Positions 11,097 to 25,096 of a DNA stretch of 64,000 nucleotides are shown in pieces. The notes beneath the pieces are model-generated. The model searched no databases and was not told the origin of the DNA. It saw nothing but the letters and a program-made list of their open reading frames with translations. This stretch comes from Cokeromyces recurvatus (taxonomy: Eukaryota > Mucoromycota > Mucoromycetes > Mucorales > Mucoraceae): positions 992,001-1,056,000 of the forward strand of contig NW_026251392.1 of the NCBI RefSeq assembly GCF_025118155.1, written 5' to 3'. The position numbers were made by a program, and so were the translations under genes. How positions within the stretch are numbered: position 1 is the first letter of the stretch; each line of letters opens with the position of its first letter.

Positions 11097-12369
11097 CTAA
11101 TTATAATGTACTCTGTCGGCATAACTGTTCCTGTTATAACTAATACGATCGTTATAATAATCGATGTAAGCTGGATAACGATCATAATAATTTTTTGTAT
11201 CTTTGATAATAGCAGGCTGTTGTGGCGGTAATGGCTCACCATTTGCTTCTTTCATTGCAGCTTCCTTTCTCTTTTGCCATTCTGTCTTAATATCCATTTT
11301 ATGCTTATACTTTAGATGAGTCTTGTAAAGTGTACGAAATTCAAAAGAGATATCACAAGAACGACAATATAAGTTTGGATCATCTGGATCAGGAATAACA
11401 CCAGGTCTAGCAACGATAAGTCTTCTTAAAGGTTTTAACTTCATCTTATGGTGTTCTCTAAGATGACGTCTATATTCACCACGACTTGGCCATTTGTTAT
11501 TACAAGAACGACAATAATTATTTGGATCATCAACTACAGGATCAACTCTGGGATTAGAATTAAAATGTGACCTTGGAGATCTAGTTGCCATTTTATGCTT
11601 TATTTTAAGATGCTTTTTAAAAATTTGACGGCTCTCAAAAGAGGTTTCGCAAACACGACAAAAGAAACTTGGGTCATTTGGATCGGGCTTAATACGAGCT
11701 TTACAAATATAGTTTGTTTTTGGAAATGTATACTCTATATTATGCACCAAACCATTATGATCCTGATATTCATGACTTTGATTAAAATAAATATCACAAG
11801 GATAACAATAAAGGTCTTTTTTCGATGGTGAAGGTGGTGTTAAACCTATATTAAATGACCCATTAGAAAGAAAAGAAGATATGTATGTATATATTTATAT
11901 TATATATATATGTTCAAATCAACTTACTTTGGAGTCGGTTATATTGTTTATTGTAATTTGAATGTATATTTTTATAGCAGTTATTATCTTTGCTAGTTGT
12001 TGTTGTTGTAGTATTTTCTACAGTCTGATCTTGGTAGTCTTTATCGTAACAATACATATCATATTGTTTGTCTTTATTATCGTGTTCTACACTTGAGTGC
12101 TTATGATCTTTAGTCTCTACATTATGATCTGAATCTTTCTCATTGTCATGATGATGTTCATTTGAATTATTGTCTAATCTCATTTTAAACTTGATGAGAT
12201 CAGGTCTTTTTTTAAGTTCATTTATATAATTTAGTCCAGAAGCAATAAGGTTTATAGACCCTTGTATACTTGTAGTAGGAGAAATTTTTGAAGGCATTTT
12301 AAAATTCATTTCCTTCCTTAAATTTCTTTCAATTATTGCACGCGTTTCTTTATTGAAGGGAAGTGGCAT
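11097..12369 (-). CDS. C2H2 zinc-finger protein with four repeated fingers
   Basis: Two exons, 12,369-11,928 and 11,845-11,097 (82-nt intron, donor GTAAGT), give 396 residues. The N-terminal 147 residues are polar with a His/Asp-rich stretch. Then four finger units follow: YCYPCDIYFNQSHEYQ, FFCRVCETSFESRQIF, NYCRSCNNKWPSRGEY and LYCRSCDISFEFRTLY, each ending in an H-x3/4-H pair such as HLKIKH. Units 2-4 are each led by a DPxDPN/VDDPNN box, so the repeat is about 50 residues rather than the usual 28-residue finger array. The C-terminus is Tyr/Arg/Asn-rich. Nucleic-acid binding is likely, but DNA or RNA cannot be told. I do not recognise a named orthologue. The first finger is only reached if the intron is spliced. 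Confidence 0.7.
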
Positions 12370-13278
12370 ATTGTGAGGCTAATAAAAAAAAAGGGGGGGC
12401 AGAAAGAGGTAAAGAAAAGTAATGTTTTAACTTCCATTCTGCTTTTATAGGCATTAAACCTTTTATTTTAATATCCGAAATAGACACATGATCAATAAAA
12501 GGGGTACACAAAGTTATTAATAAATAGTATTTAGAGAGTAAACAATAACAATTTAAGAAATAACATTTTTATTACTCCTTATTCGTAACACTGTAGCACA
12601 GATAATAGAAAAAAAAAACATGCTGTTCTAGATATTCTAATAAAGCCATTAAGATGATTTTTTTTTTATTCATTTGCTTGTTTGAAATAATAGACAAATA
12701 CTTCTGCTAAATCCATTATTTTCCGTTATTGTATAACGTTGTGTCAGTAATTCCTAGCCAATATAATATGCTGTCTTCTCTGTAATTTACTTGTTAATAG
12801 TCATACCTTCTCTCAATCTTTATAAACTTTTGATCCGTACTCTATATATGCGAAAAGAAGTATTAGATTAATTTATAATCAATATATAATCCTCTTCCTC
12901 AATTTTATTTCTATTATGTTTTTGAAATTATGTATAAGGTAATAATTAATAGCTTTTTTTTTCCTATCATATTTGCATAATAATAGGTACTTCTTTTAAT
13001 ATCTTTAACAAGTAGTAATTAATAGTGTCCGTTAGAAAAGATGAATTACATACCGAGTCTGTTGTTTATAAACACATCAAGAACCTTATCATAATAACCG
13101 TATAGCTAAACATGATAGTTGATAAACAAGGTATCTGATAACCCTGCATGTAACAACTCATTTCATTTTCGGCATATTATTTCCAAATAGTGTAACTCTT
13201 ATATCACTTTTCCTCTTTCAAGATTCTATACTAAAGTTTTTCAATTTTGACACAGTATAGATGAGTAACATCTATTTG

Positions 13279-13328
<50 letters not shown>

Positions 13329-14334
13329 TTAGTATTAATTTTGATACTTGCAAGTTATTTTTACTTTTATTAAAATAATATTAAACCTTGAGCTGCTACA
13401 TCACATTTATATTTTTTATACTTTTAATAATAGCCTTTTTTTCCTGTATACTTTATCTACTTTATATCTACTACTGTTACACGTTAATATATAAATACAG
13501 TTATTAATCTACAGTGTGCTATTAATGATCATTCCTTTAACTGTAGTATACATCATTTTTATTATAACAGACTGAGTAATTTCATCAGCTCATACACTAA
13601 GCATATTTAAGTTTGGAGCAGCGAGTATAGATGCTTACGGCTATAAATAAGTTAGCGTTCTATATTTCTTAATATGTAGTATGATCGTTTCTTTTATCAC
13701 AGTATTTACACTTTAAGGTTTTATAAATGATACAGCTTGTTTATATCTCTTTTAAGTTTTAATGAAACCATCATCAAGTATAGCCCACTAGCAGCTATTA
13801 CCTCATACTAAAATATGAATTGAGCGTACTAGATGTTTTTTTTTTATTGGAAATTTTCTTGATTTCCTTTTGGTCAACCTTTTATCCTATATTTACTTGT
13901 AGGCTCTTTATTATACTTTCCAAGTAGGTGGCTTTTTCGATAATAATCTCAATATATCAACAAAATATGAACTCAATTCTTACATTAGACAATCAAATAA
14001 AACTTGTTGAGGTAAGCTATTTAACTCACAGTAAAATAATATACCTATTAAATATTCCATCATTAACTTGGTCGACTTATTTTAACTTTCATCTTATGCA
14101 ATTTTTTTCTTCCTAAGACTTTTACTTCCCTTTTTCTCTAATTTGATACAAGTAAAGCAATATGTTCAAGATATTATGTACTCTAATAAATTCACTACTC
14201 TTATAAAATGAATGTGATTTACAACGTGTGTGTGTATATCTTACCTTACTACATTTTATATTTCTAGTCACAAAAATAAAATAAAATAAAATAAAAATAA
14301 TAAATATTTCTTTTTAACCTAAAAAAAAAAAAAA
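12370..14334. other. 2-kb intergenic region with a 48-T tract
   Basis: Between two divergently transcribed genes. It contains an uninterrupted run of 48 T at 13,280-13,327 and otherwise A/T-rich sequence. An open frame at 13,928-14,116 ends its best part at a plausible splice donor but has no convincing partner exon. No gene is annotated. Confidence 0.45.
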
Positions 14335-15305
14335 ATGCAACATATAACTGCAACTGAAGATTTAACAAGTGTAGAATGGCGTGATACAAATTGGTTAGAG
14401 GTATAATGTGAACATATTATTCATTATTCAACATCTAACATTATGAAGAGAATGGGTGGTTTTCAAAATCAACAAATGGTATTAGATTATTTTGCATTAT
14501 CTCCGTTTTGGGATAGACATTGTAATAATCAAGTTCTGGCAATGCAAACTCAATATAATGATCTAAGACAACCATATGAAGTAACATTAGAAGCTCTTCG
14601 GTAGAACTATTAAAATAGCTATAAATATTAAATAAAACTAAATGTATATATTATTAGTAAAATGACAGGTATTGAATTTGCAGTGGTTCATGAGCAGCCG
14701 CCTATTTGGGTTATTCAAAAAAGATATAGACGTGGACCACAACATGATGATGTTAATCCGATCGCTACTTATTATATAATGGGTGCCAATGTATACCAAT
14801 CACCAACTATTTATTCTGTTATTGCAAATAGACTGGTAAGCACATCAAAAGCAATACTTGAACGAGTACGCTAATGTTATAATTAGTTGACAAGTCTATT
14901 TCATGTTAATAGTGCGTTTAAAGAAACACAAAAGATGATGGAATTTTATCCTTCAAAGGGTTATAGCTGGAAGACAGATAACAGAACAGCATCTTTAACA
15001 GTTAAGCAAAATACAAGAGCACAGGAATCACAGATATTTAAGCATTGGATGGATAGAGCTATTGAAGCTGCTTCAATTAAAGTGATTCAAACGCGACAGG
15101 CATTGGACTCTGCTACACAAGAAAATGAGATCGATAAGGACTCATCTACTAATACTAATTCTCGAGGTAAATGGTGTATTTATATCATTTAATAATCATG
15201 GATTTATTTATTTATTTATTTGTGGTAGATGATATAAATGGGAAGCGACAAAGGAAAAAGGGGGATGAAGGGTCTAATTCTCGTAAAAAGAAATTAACTA
15301 AATAA
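14335..15305 (+). CDS. MED6: Mediator complex subunit 6
   Basis: Five exons (14,335-14,400; 14,449-14,600; 14,658-14,835; 14,887-15,166; 15,229-15,305) give 250 residues. Med6 belongs to the Mediator head module and is needed for RNA polymerase II transcription. Diagnostic segments are the N-terminal EWRDTNWLE, then LDYFALSPFWDRHCNN, the core IEFAVVHEQPPIWVIQKRYR, and ATYYIMGANVYQSP followed by LTSLFHVNSAF. All four splice junctions keep phase and rebuild the conserved block order. The C-terminus is a basic tail (KRQRKKG, SRKKKLTK), plausible for a nuclear protein. Introns are 48-62 nt. The stop codon lies 19 nt from that of the convergent PHO88 gene. Confidence 0.93.
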
Positions 15306-15324
15306 AAAAATAAAATAAAATACT

Positions 15325-16034
15325 TTATTGAGCCTTAAGGGCTTTTTCAGCGCGTTTAATAGAACCTTTGTCTGTCTTTGGTTGACGTTTTTCATTAATC
15401 ATATTGAAAGGTGCTTCAATACGGAAAGGACGACGAAGTTCACCACTGGTAGTTTTACCATGAAAGAAATGAATACGAGCTTCTTTAGACATGAAGAAGG
15501 TCTTGAAACCCAAAATACTTTGAATGATTAAAGGTTGAACATAACCAAATTTAAGATGAAGGAAAGCAATAATAGCGATATTAGTAAAGCCCTGTTTCAT
15601 TTGTTTCTTGACTTCTTCAATATCATAATCTATGATAATGTAATAGTTAGCTTAAATATATATATATATAATGGTAAATATACACTTTACTTACCCATAT
15701 TAGTTGTATTGATCAACTTATCTGTCGTTTCTGTTCCATCCCATTGCTGACTTCCTGGTTCAACGTAACGCAAAGATGTTGTATCTAAATTTATATATTA
15801 CATAAGCTTTGTGTATTAACACGTATAATTTTTATTACCATTCTTTTTACGAATGACAGACATGAGATACAAAGACAAGACAAAAATGAGAATTTGTGAT
15901 CCCAAATAAAGACCACGCATCATGCTTCTATATTCGGGATTATCCAAGTCCATGGTTTTTGTAACTTGACGAACAAGTAAAAAGAATCCCATGTTAAATA
16001 AGGGATGGTTCAAAATCTTGGTCCAGTTGGGCAT
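15325..16034 (-). CDS. PHO88: Pho88/Snd3 ER membrane protein
   Basis: Three exons (16,034-15,839; 15,784-15,695; 15,629-15,325) give 196 residues, close to the 188 of the yeast protein. Pho88 (Snd3) is an ER membrane protein, first linked to phosphate uptake and now placed in the SRP-independent targeting route for membrane proteins. Visible features are two hydrophobic segments in the first 65 residues (MGFFLLVRQVTKTM region and QILIFVLSLYLMSVI), then DYDIEEVKKQMKQG and a long helix with HLKFGYVQPLIIQSI, and a basic C-terminus rich in Lys/Arg. Both introns are short (about 54 and 65 nt). It is tail-to-tail with MED6. Confidence 0.88.
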
Positions 16035-16699
16035 TGTTAATTTTAAGTCAGGAAGAAAAAAAAAAAAAAAACAGATACATATGCATTTTTTTTTTTTTTT
16101 TTTTTTTAAGAGAATTTTTTTTCCCTTTGTTGCTCTTTATCCGACAGTAAAATTTGAAACTTCGAAAAGATTACCGTTAAGATCATGAACGTAAGCTGTA
16201 TAAAGCATTTCTCTTGCATTAGTCCTTGTACAACATTTTTTTTTACAGCTATTCTATATTCAATACTTTAAACATTGAGAAACAAATTGTAAGTAATGAA
16301 ACAAAAGTTGATCGTTTCTTCAGAAATTATTTAGATGCAGGAAATACTAGATTTTTCTATTAAATTCAAGACTATGAAATTTCTTTTCACACTACTACTG
16401 TTTTTGACATATGATACCTATTTTTTTTTTTCGCTGTCCAAATAAAAGTACTACTGTATATTCATTGTGTGCAAATGTTGACTTGTATCATTAAACTGCT
16501 ATACTTCTAATAATAGATCTTAACCATCAAACTATACATTTAGTACATAAACTTGTAACATATTGTGGCACCCATTCATTAAATCTATCAAATATAACAA
16601 ATACGAGCAATTAATTCAATAGCAAGCTTAAGCATTTTATATAGCAATAATAATAATAATAAAATACATTCTTTAAAAAAAAGGGTTGAGCTTTATTAT
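16035..16699. other. intergenic, upstream of PHO88
   Basis: A/T-rich with A and T tracts next to the PHO88 start. No gene is seen. The end near 16,640-16,680 has an AAT repeat and probably lies in the 3' UTR of the carrier gene. Confidence 0.4.
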
Positions 16700-17783
16700 T
16701 TATTTGGAAGCAGCAGTAGCTTTCATTTTTAATTTAAACGAATGGTAAAATACAAGAGCTAAATAAGTGGCAACATAGTCCTTAATCATATACATAATAC
16801 CTTGACTAAAGAATCCTTTCATGATTTGTGCTTGCATTCCTTTATAGAGTCCTGATATACCATCCTTCTGAACAGCATATTTTATCGTTTCCAATATACC
16901 TTTTTTATCACCATTATCACCTACCATTTTAGCGCGAGTAAATATAAAAGGATAAGTCACCATAGTAGCAATGCTTTTTGCTAATGCAGAAAATAAAAAC
17001 ACTTGAAATCCAGTTAAATGTGTCTTTTTCTGTGTACGTAAAAAGGTCGCCTTTATTTTCTCGAACATAAAATAAGTAATAGAAGGATTTGTAACCAATA
17101 TTATAGAAGCACGATAACCTTTTTTTTTTTAAGAATACTTATATTAGTAATTATACGTTTATATGATATTAACAATTACCAGTCCAAAAGCCAGTGAGCC
17201 CCTTTTCCTTAAAAATATCAAATGCAGTCTCTTTGAATCCATTTTTTGGACTTACTTGAAGTCTAGTTGTTATATTTGATACAGGTGTCGTAAACAATCT
17301 CGAAATCAAGGCAGCCTCTGCTCCCAAAAATAATTCTTGAGCAGTATTTAGACGAGCATAGGGCTTACCTATACTTTTATTCATCACCTCTTGTACATTT
17401 CTTAAAGCAGTATAACAATAGAAATAAATAAAGCTAGACAAAACGGTAGCTAATGTATCTGAGCCTAATCCAGCATAAAGGCCATGCAGTCCATCTTCCT
17501 TTTTGTATATGTTTCTAATTGTATCTAATATACCCGTTTTTTTCTTTTCACCCTCTTTTTTTAATTGTAGTCGAATTGTTGCTCTTATATTCATTCAGTA
17601 TAATTAGTATTTAAATAATCAAGAGTTTGCATAATATAGTTCTTACATATCTAAAGGATATATGAATAAATTAGCAATTGTAGATCCAACAGCACCCGAG
17701 ATAGCATGACCTAAAGGAGGGAGCTTATACTCTTCAAAAGGAATGATATCTTGCTGCTGCTGCTGCTGCTTCCTTTCTTCCAT
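16700..17783 (-). CDS. mitochondrial-carrier-family protein, peroxisomal PMP47/ANT1-like
   Basis: Three exons (17,783-17,647; 17,583-17,180; 17,118-16,700) give 319 residues. The three carrier repeats are recognisable: YPLDIATIRLQL in repeat 1, TTPVSNITTRLQV in repeat 2 and TYPFIFTRAKM in repeat 3, each followed by a (GI)xGLYxG-type block (LHGLYAGLGSD, LTGFWTGY, ISGLYKGMQAQ). Sites two and three depart from the strict PxDxxK/R motif, a known trait of the peroxisomal adenine-nucleotide carriers (PMP47/ANT1) that import ATP for fatty-acid activation. The N-terminus has a six-Gln run encoded by a CAG repeat. Exon 2 begins right after an in-frame stop of intron 1, so the unspliced frame looks truncated. 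Confidence 0.78.
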
Positions 17784-17817
17784 ATAAATGTATAAATAAA
17801 AGAGAAAGACAATAAAG

Positions 17818-17858
<41 letters not shown>

Positions 17859-18288
17859 TTCTTTAAATATGTGATATAATATTCACATGTTTTGTTATTG
17901 GTTAATAAAATTTGATCCTCCCCCACATTCAACGTAATACATGATATCGTTTATGTAAGCTTATTTTTATCTTTTCTAACACTTACCATCTTATGACATG
18001 GATAGTATTCATTACTATTTAAAGTAGCTTATAAAAGAATCAATAGCAACAAATTCATCATTCAAAAAGGGAAAGAAATAAAAAGCTCCATGGTTACAAC
18101 TGAATTACATAATGCATAAAAATACTTTCACTTTGTGGTGCAAATAAAGATGACGTATAATCGGACTTTATATTACAATTCTCCCTTTTGACTCTTTTTT
18201 TTTTTTCCCTTTTTTTTTATTTATTTCCGAACAGTTACGCGTCGCTTATTCTTCTTAATATATACATAAATTACATATACAAAAAAAA
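17784..18288. promoter_or_regulatory. divergent intergenic region between carrier and RPN11
   Basis: Starts with a 36-T tract at 17,822-17,857 next to the carrier start, then A/T-rich sequence to the RPN11 ATG. A sequence GTGGTGCAAA at about 18,136 is near but not equal to the yeast proteasome element GGTGGCAAA, so no regulatory site is claimed. Confidence 0.35.
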
Positions 18289-19491
<1,203 letters not shown>

Positions 19492-19587
19492 ATAAAAGAG
19501 CGTAAATAATTATGATATATAAATAGAGTAGATTTCAATTATTTATTTTAATTGTATTTTTCATATTAAGATTAATTATTTTCTAAC

Positions 19588-19626
<39 letters not shown>

Positions 19627-19816
19627 AAGAGAAAAAAAAAAGAGAAAAAAAAAAAAAAGAAAAGAAAAAAAAAGTTACAATATGTATATAGAAATGTTCA
19701 TAGTATTTATGTATCCAGGTTCTTTGTTTTATCTAAATCGAAGATAAAAATTCACCTATAATAAACAGTTAGAATGACGTATAATGTATCATTTAAAGAA
19801 AAAAATATATATGCAT
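19492..19816. other. convergent 3' region of RPN11 and VTC4-like gene
   Basis: 325 bases holding an A-rich tract broken by single G (about 19,587-19,672) and probable polyadenylation sequences of both genes. No gene is seen. Confidence 0.45.
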
Positions 19817-22082
19817 TTATATATTTACAATAAGTGCAACGACTAATAAAAAACATAAAACTGCAGGGCCCCAAATATCATCATAACGACCGCCAACCCG
19901 GTGACTGATCATCCAGGCTCTTTTTTCAAATCGATATAAAGCATAGATCGATATACCAGCAGATAAGCCAATAAAAATACCGCCCACCGTACGTGATATT
20001 GTATCGCCAAAATTAAGCAAGTTGAGAGCAACTGTCAAAAGTAAAGCACAAAACTGAAGCCAGGAAATAAATGTACGTTCATTAGCGAAGAATACCTTTG
20101 GCTCCACTCGAACTTTGACCTTTTGCCGTTTCACTTCGAATTCATCTCCAGTAACAGGTGTACCAAGTTCTAAATCTTGTTGTTGATACTGTTTTTGGTT
20201 ATCGTTATCGTTATCATAATCATACAGTTTTCGTGCTTGAGAAGGTATAAAAGTGATGGAGGCATTATCGAATTTGATAGGAGGAGGTATAGGTATAGGT
20301 GTAGGTGTAGGTATAGTTTTATATACTAGTTCCTCCTTTGGATTTTCTTGGTTCACTGTTGAAAGCGAACTACTGGACTTTGATGAAGTACGTTCAGCAC
20401 TCACAACAGCCTGTTGATTAGCTCTTTCTTTTTCTTCAATCATAGCTCTTCGGTATTTACCATCAATTAAGGGCTTGAAACTTCGTGATCGTGTAAGACC
20501 AATGTTTTCTGCGCGTGGTTTACGAATATCGACATTAAGTTCTGCTAGCCACCAAGGCAGCAATGGAAGTTTCTCACGGTAAAAATGACAAGCACCATGT
20601 AGATATTTTGAAAACCGTGGGACTTCATGAACGAGATGAGATTCAATAAGTGATGTTAACCAAGCCGGTGGCTGTTGGCCCAAATGTGTCTGTAGTTTGG
20701 TCTCGAGGACAGCGTAAGGAAATCTAAGGATATCATTCTCTCTTATATAATAAAATGGGTAATCAGTACCAACATCATTGCGACGCCAATTAAAAGTGGG
20801 TTGACGACGATGCATACCATCCATATGATCCTCACGAATAAAGGTCAAATCGGTATCAAGAGAAAGACGTAGACGTTGATCATCCGGTAGCTGAAAGGCT
20901 GTGCGGTTATAAAATACTCTAATCATCGGTTCTAATCGTTTCTCTCTAAATGACTTTTGTACTCCATGGGCAATAAACTGAATACTTTCTATTGTGGATT
21001 CAGTAGTACCAGCTTGCTTCAAATTATCAACTATTTGATCAGCTGTATAAGCTTCAGTTATGAAATGATTTACTTGGTTTTCTTTGATTCTAAATCGATC
21101 TTTTACTGATGCACCATCTAACCAAGAGGCATGATGTGTTTTACGTTCGATAAAAATAGTATCACTACTTGTAGGACCATACCTAAATATGAAAAAAAAA
21201 AAAGGATAAGAGACTCTTAGCAACAACTAAATATCATCACTATGATTTTTTTAATTAAATATATGTACACATATTATATATATATATATAACAATACCAT
21301 CTAAATCGAATTGCTTCAGCTTCTTCGTCTCTTTGTAATCGACTTGTGTATAAGTCAAAATTTGTGTTATCAAAATACGTACTTGAAATGACTGAATCAG
21401 AAGGTTCCCATTTTTTATTTTTATCAAAAATCAAAACAGGCAAATGTAGCATGATGATGGCTTTGACTTCTGTGATATTATCAGGATGGATCCAATATTT
21501 TGCAGTAGCTCTCTTAAATGCGTTTTGATCTCTATCTGCACCGCTATTCCCAGAGGACTGTTCACCTTGATTACGACAAATATCATGTAAGGCTGAGATG
21601 TAGACGATAGCGACATCAAAGCGTTGTTTATCTAATGGCTTTTTACGTAACTGAGTTATAAACTCGTGCTTTAGATTAAGTCCTGTCCATTTATCATGCT
21701 TCTTTAGAATTTTTTGAATAGCAACATAATTGACGCGAGTGAAACGAGAGAGGTCATTCACATCAAACAAGATTTCAGTGAGCGCCTCGTCCATAATACT
21801 ATAATTGGTATCTGAAGATATACTAGGTTTCTTTTGTAATGTCTGAATGGTACGTTCACAATAAAGGATACGTGCATCGATTTCTGAAAGCTTAGCATTA
21901 ATAAAATCGTATACTTTGGAAAGTTCATTATCTAAGAGACTTGTGAAATCTTGTTTATCTTTATCTGTCCAACCATGATCAAGCTGTCGAGATTTAAGTT
22001 CCTGTTTGAGGACATCGTAGGATACGTAAAAAAGCTGCCATGGTATAAATATACTTTTTTTCAATTCCTGTCCATATTTCAT
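19817..22082 (-). CDS. VTC4: vacuolar transporter chaperone, VTC4-like polyphosphate polymerase
   Basis: Two exons (22,082-21,298 and 21,182-19,817) give 716 residues. Order: SPX domain (1 to about 150; [38 protein letters not shown]), the VTC catalytic tunnel domain (about 190-500) and a C-terminal membrane domain of three helices ([15 protein letters not shown] to the end). Catalytic-domain residues are present: KYWVHPDN, RFRWYG rebuilt across the splice, [29 protein letters not shown] and [14 protein letters not shown] complexes make polyphosphate from ATP at the vacuole and acidocalcisome membrane, sensing inositol pyrophosphates through SPX. I prefer VTC4 over VTC2/3 from the N-terminal SYDVLKQEL and the [10 protein letters not shown] segment; the assignment is by eye. 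A low-complexity Pro/Ile stretch ([11 protein letters not shown]) links the domains. Confidence 0.85.
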
Positions 22083-23219
22083 TATGAATAAATTATTATT
22101 ATTATTACAAAAGAATTTCGTAAAAAAAAAAAAAAAAAGGTAAAATATATATGTATATATTTATATATTAAATATTATTATACTCGTAAAAAAAGGGAGA
22201 ATAGAGAAAATTATTTATATCATAGATTTTACTGATGTATGTACAAGGAGATAAATTAGAGAACTTGAAGAAACAACAACTCTAAATTTGCATATTTCCT
22301 TTTATATTAGATTCAAAAAAAGCTTCAATTATAAAAATAATCGTAAAGCAAAATTAATGTGTCCCTGAATTTTTTTTACCAGTGTGCTTTTTTTTCTTTC
22401 TTTCTTTCTTTAGAAAGTAGGCTTTCATCACAATAACTTTTAAAATACAATTTACAAAGCGGTTATATTCTGTTTTATTAAAAATACGATAAACAAAACT
22501 AAAAGCATCTTTGGAATAAAAATACAACATAAGAAAATGTACATACGTAAATATAATTTTATGTTATGTTTACATGTATAAGCTGAATGACCTTATTATT
22601 ATTTTTCCCTCCTATTTTCCTCTTTTCACATTTTTCTCCTCTATTATCAAATATGTTTTAAATATCCATCTCCTTTTTATATATTTGTATATAAACAAAT
22701 ATTGATGAATCAAGTATATTACATAATACAATTATTTATCTTGGTTAACAATATAGAAATACTTATACTTAAATTACAATAAACTAATTATAAATACTCT
22801 CCTGAATTTACTATATGAAGTGAATTTAATAACTTTGTGTATATATAAATACATATACACATATACCAGGTAATAATAAAATAAGTAATTTTTTTATATA
22901 CTTTAGAAGTTGGTCTGTGTTTGACCAAATAAGCACTGTATGATAGAAAAAATTTATGACTATACGAAACTCTTTCCTATTTATGACTATAATTACTCTT
23001 CTCTTCTTTCCCACCATTTTTATCACTTATATTGCTTTATTTATACGATGACGGTATACCATATATTTATATAACTCTCTTGTTATTGAAAAGTTTCATT
23101 TTATTTTTTTTTTCTTTTATTTATTTCAAATATATTAAGATATTATCATTCTACTTGACCAATTCTATTTATATTATTTATTTTAAAAGTATAAGCTCTA
23201 TGTACACATATTAATGTAA
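22083..23219. other. 1.1-kb intergenic region
   Basis: A/T-rich, with a TTTC microsatellite at about 22,393-22,411. No coding sequence is supported. The region holds the promoter of the VTC4-like gene and the 3' end of the glycosyltransferase gene. Confidence 0.4.
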
Positions 23220-25096
23220 TTAGTTTAATTTCTGCTTATCTATCAATGATGTAGTTTTCTTAAAGAATAGCTTCTTCATAATAACACCAAACAAAACAAT
23301 AGGTGCCAAAACGATAAAAGCAGCAAGGGCATAGATATCAATGTTATGTGCTTTGATAAAGGACATCTGTCTACTAACTTCATAGCGATAAGGTAATAAG
23401 CCATCCTTATTAACAAATAAGACTTCTTCAACAAGATCAGCAGCACGAATTATACCGTGTTTTGAATGGATTTGGACTAATGCTTTATAACGATTAGCAT
23501 TCTTTTGATAAGTACCATCAACATCATAGCCAATTCGCTGTAATAACTCGTTTGCTTCTTCTTGAGTATTTTCAGGGTTCAAGAAACCACCTATCTGATT
23601 ATGTTCAACATTTTTGGCATTGGGAAATTGATCAGCAAAGAAGGGGAAAACAATCAGACGCTTACCAGCGTAAAGGGCTTCGTATAAAGAGCCCGCACCA
23701 CCATGAGTTAAGAAGACAGAGACAGAGGGATGCATGACGACTGCAGTTTGAGGGGCCCATTGAATGAAATGAGCATTTGGTTGTAAACCAGCAAACATAT
23801 CAGCAACATTATATATGCGCCCTGATTGAGTCATAATTTTCTTGGGGAATCGATCATTAAGATCGCGAGAGGCCCATAAGAAGCCATCATAAGCTCCTGC
23901 TTCAATACTTTCCATGATAGCAATCAAAATCATTTCCAAATCTTTTGAAGTAGAAGAGGCATGCTGTCCAAAGGCAATATATAGCACACGTTTATGGGTG
24001 TCAAGAAAAGTTTTTAATTCGGGTGTAAGTGGATTGTATTTTCGAGGTACAATAGGGCCGACCAATTCAACAAGAGGACCCATAGGGCGAGCAGCTTCAA
24101 TACCATATAAACTATTAATTAACTTGAGTGCATTTTGATGAGCGCTAGGGTCAAGTTCTAGTTTGTCTACACTGCAGCCTGCTTCACGATATTGTCTAAT
24201 TATTTGTTTTACTTTAGGTCCCATTTTTATAGCGAGTTTTATAGGTGTTATAATTCTATCATTAAATCGTTCCATGAGTGTCATGTTGATCGTTGTAGGT
24301 TCGCGCATTGAAAGAACATTATTATTAATATAAGGAGCAGATGCATCTAATAAAAAAGAAAATATAAATAAATTGATTTGTATTATATAAATACACACAC
24401 GCATATATATATATATACCTGAAATCATTCCAAACGCTGCTGTAACAATATAAGGTGTTTTCGTATCCTTAGCTGCTTCTGAACAACCAGAAGCAGCACC
24501 ATAATCACAAATAGCTATATCCATACTACGATTTACCATAATATTCTTAAAGGTTGCATAATCTAAATTAATTATTGTTAATTTTAAATAATATGTAAAA
24601 AAAAAAAAAAGGATAATTACCATTTCCAAACTCTTGATTTGCATAGTCCAAAAGTTCTTCAATAATATCACCTATCGGTACATGTTTTCCATCTACTGAT
24701 TTTCCCAATACACTGCGTTCTTTTTCAAGTACAACAGTATTAAAATATGGATATGGTTTAGCAAACTTTGCATGAAGATTCTGTTTACAAAAAAAAAAAA
24801 AAAAAAAAATTAGTAAAAATGAATATCAAACAAAGTATTTATCTTACAGTTGAAACATAAGTAATATTATGGCCTCTATGATATAATTCATCCAATATTG
24901 ATAAAACCCAAGTGGCGTGAGATGAACCACCAAAACTGGATGCAAACATGATATTCTTAGGCTCTCTAAAATTTTCTACTAATTCATCTTGTATTTCATG
25001 AGTATTATAAAGGTGATGAGCAGGGACTTTTACTGCTGAAACTAAAAGATTAGATAAAAGGAAAGCCGTAAAGCTTCCATTAGTAAACCACTTCAT
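23220..25096 (-). CDS. UDP-glycosyltransferase (GT1), ER membrane-anchored
   Basis: Four exons (25,096-24,848; 24,780-24,621; 24,562-24,419; 24,346-23,220) give 559 residues. The N-terminal 20-25 residues form a signal peptide (FLLSNLLVSAVKVPA). The acceptor half contains NIMFASSFGGSSHATWVL and DELYHRGHNITYVST. The donor half has the family signature: FIQWAPQTAVVMHP, FLTHGGAGSLYEALYAGK and VFPFFADQFPNA, with the His and Gln of the UDP-sugar site. One C-terminal membrane helix (ALAAFIVLAPIVLFGV) is followed by Lys residues, typical of ER retention. The layout equals animal UDP-glucuronosyltransferases; the substrate is unknown. All introns keep phase. A Tc1 element lies 366 bp upstream of the start. 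Confidence 0.88.

Noticed and set aside
13928..14116. Open frame with a splice-donor-like GAGGTAAGC after a short Met-started stretch
   Set aside because: No in-phase acceptor exon with coding character follows, and MED6 starts with its own conserved N-terminus at 14,335.
18136..18145. Proteasome promoter element near RPN11
   Set aside because: GTGGTGCAAA does not equal GGTGGCAAA, and Rpn4-type control is not established in Mucorales.
22826..23214. Pairs of short open frames on both strands near 23 kb
   Set aside because: A/T-rich sequence without splice signals or protein-like composition.
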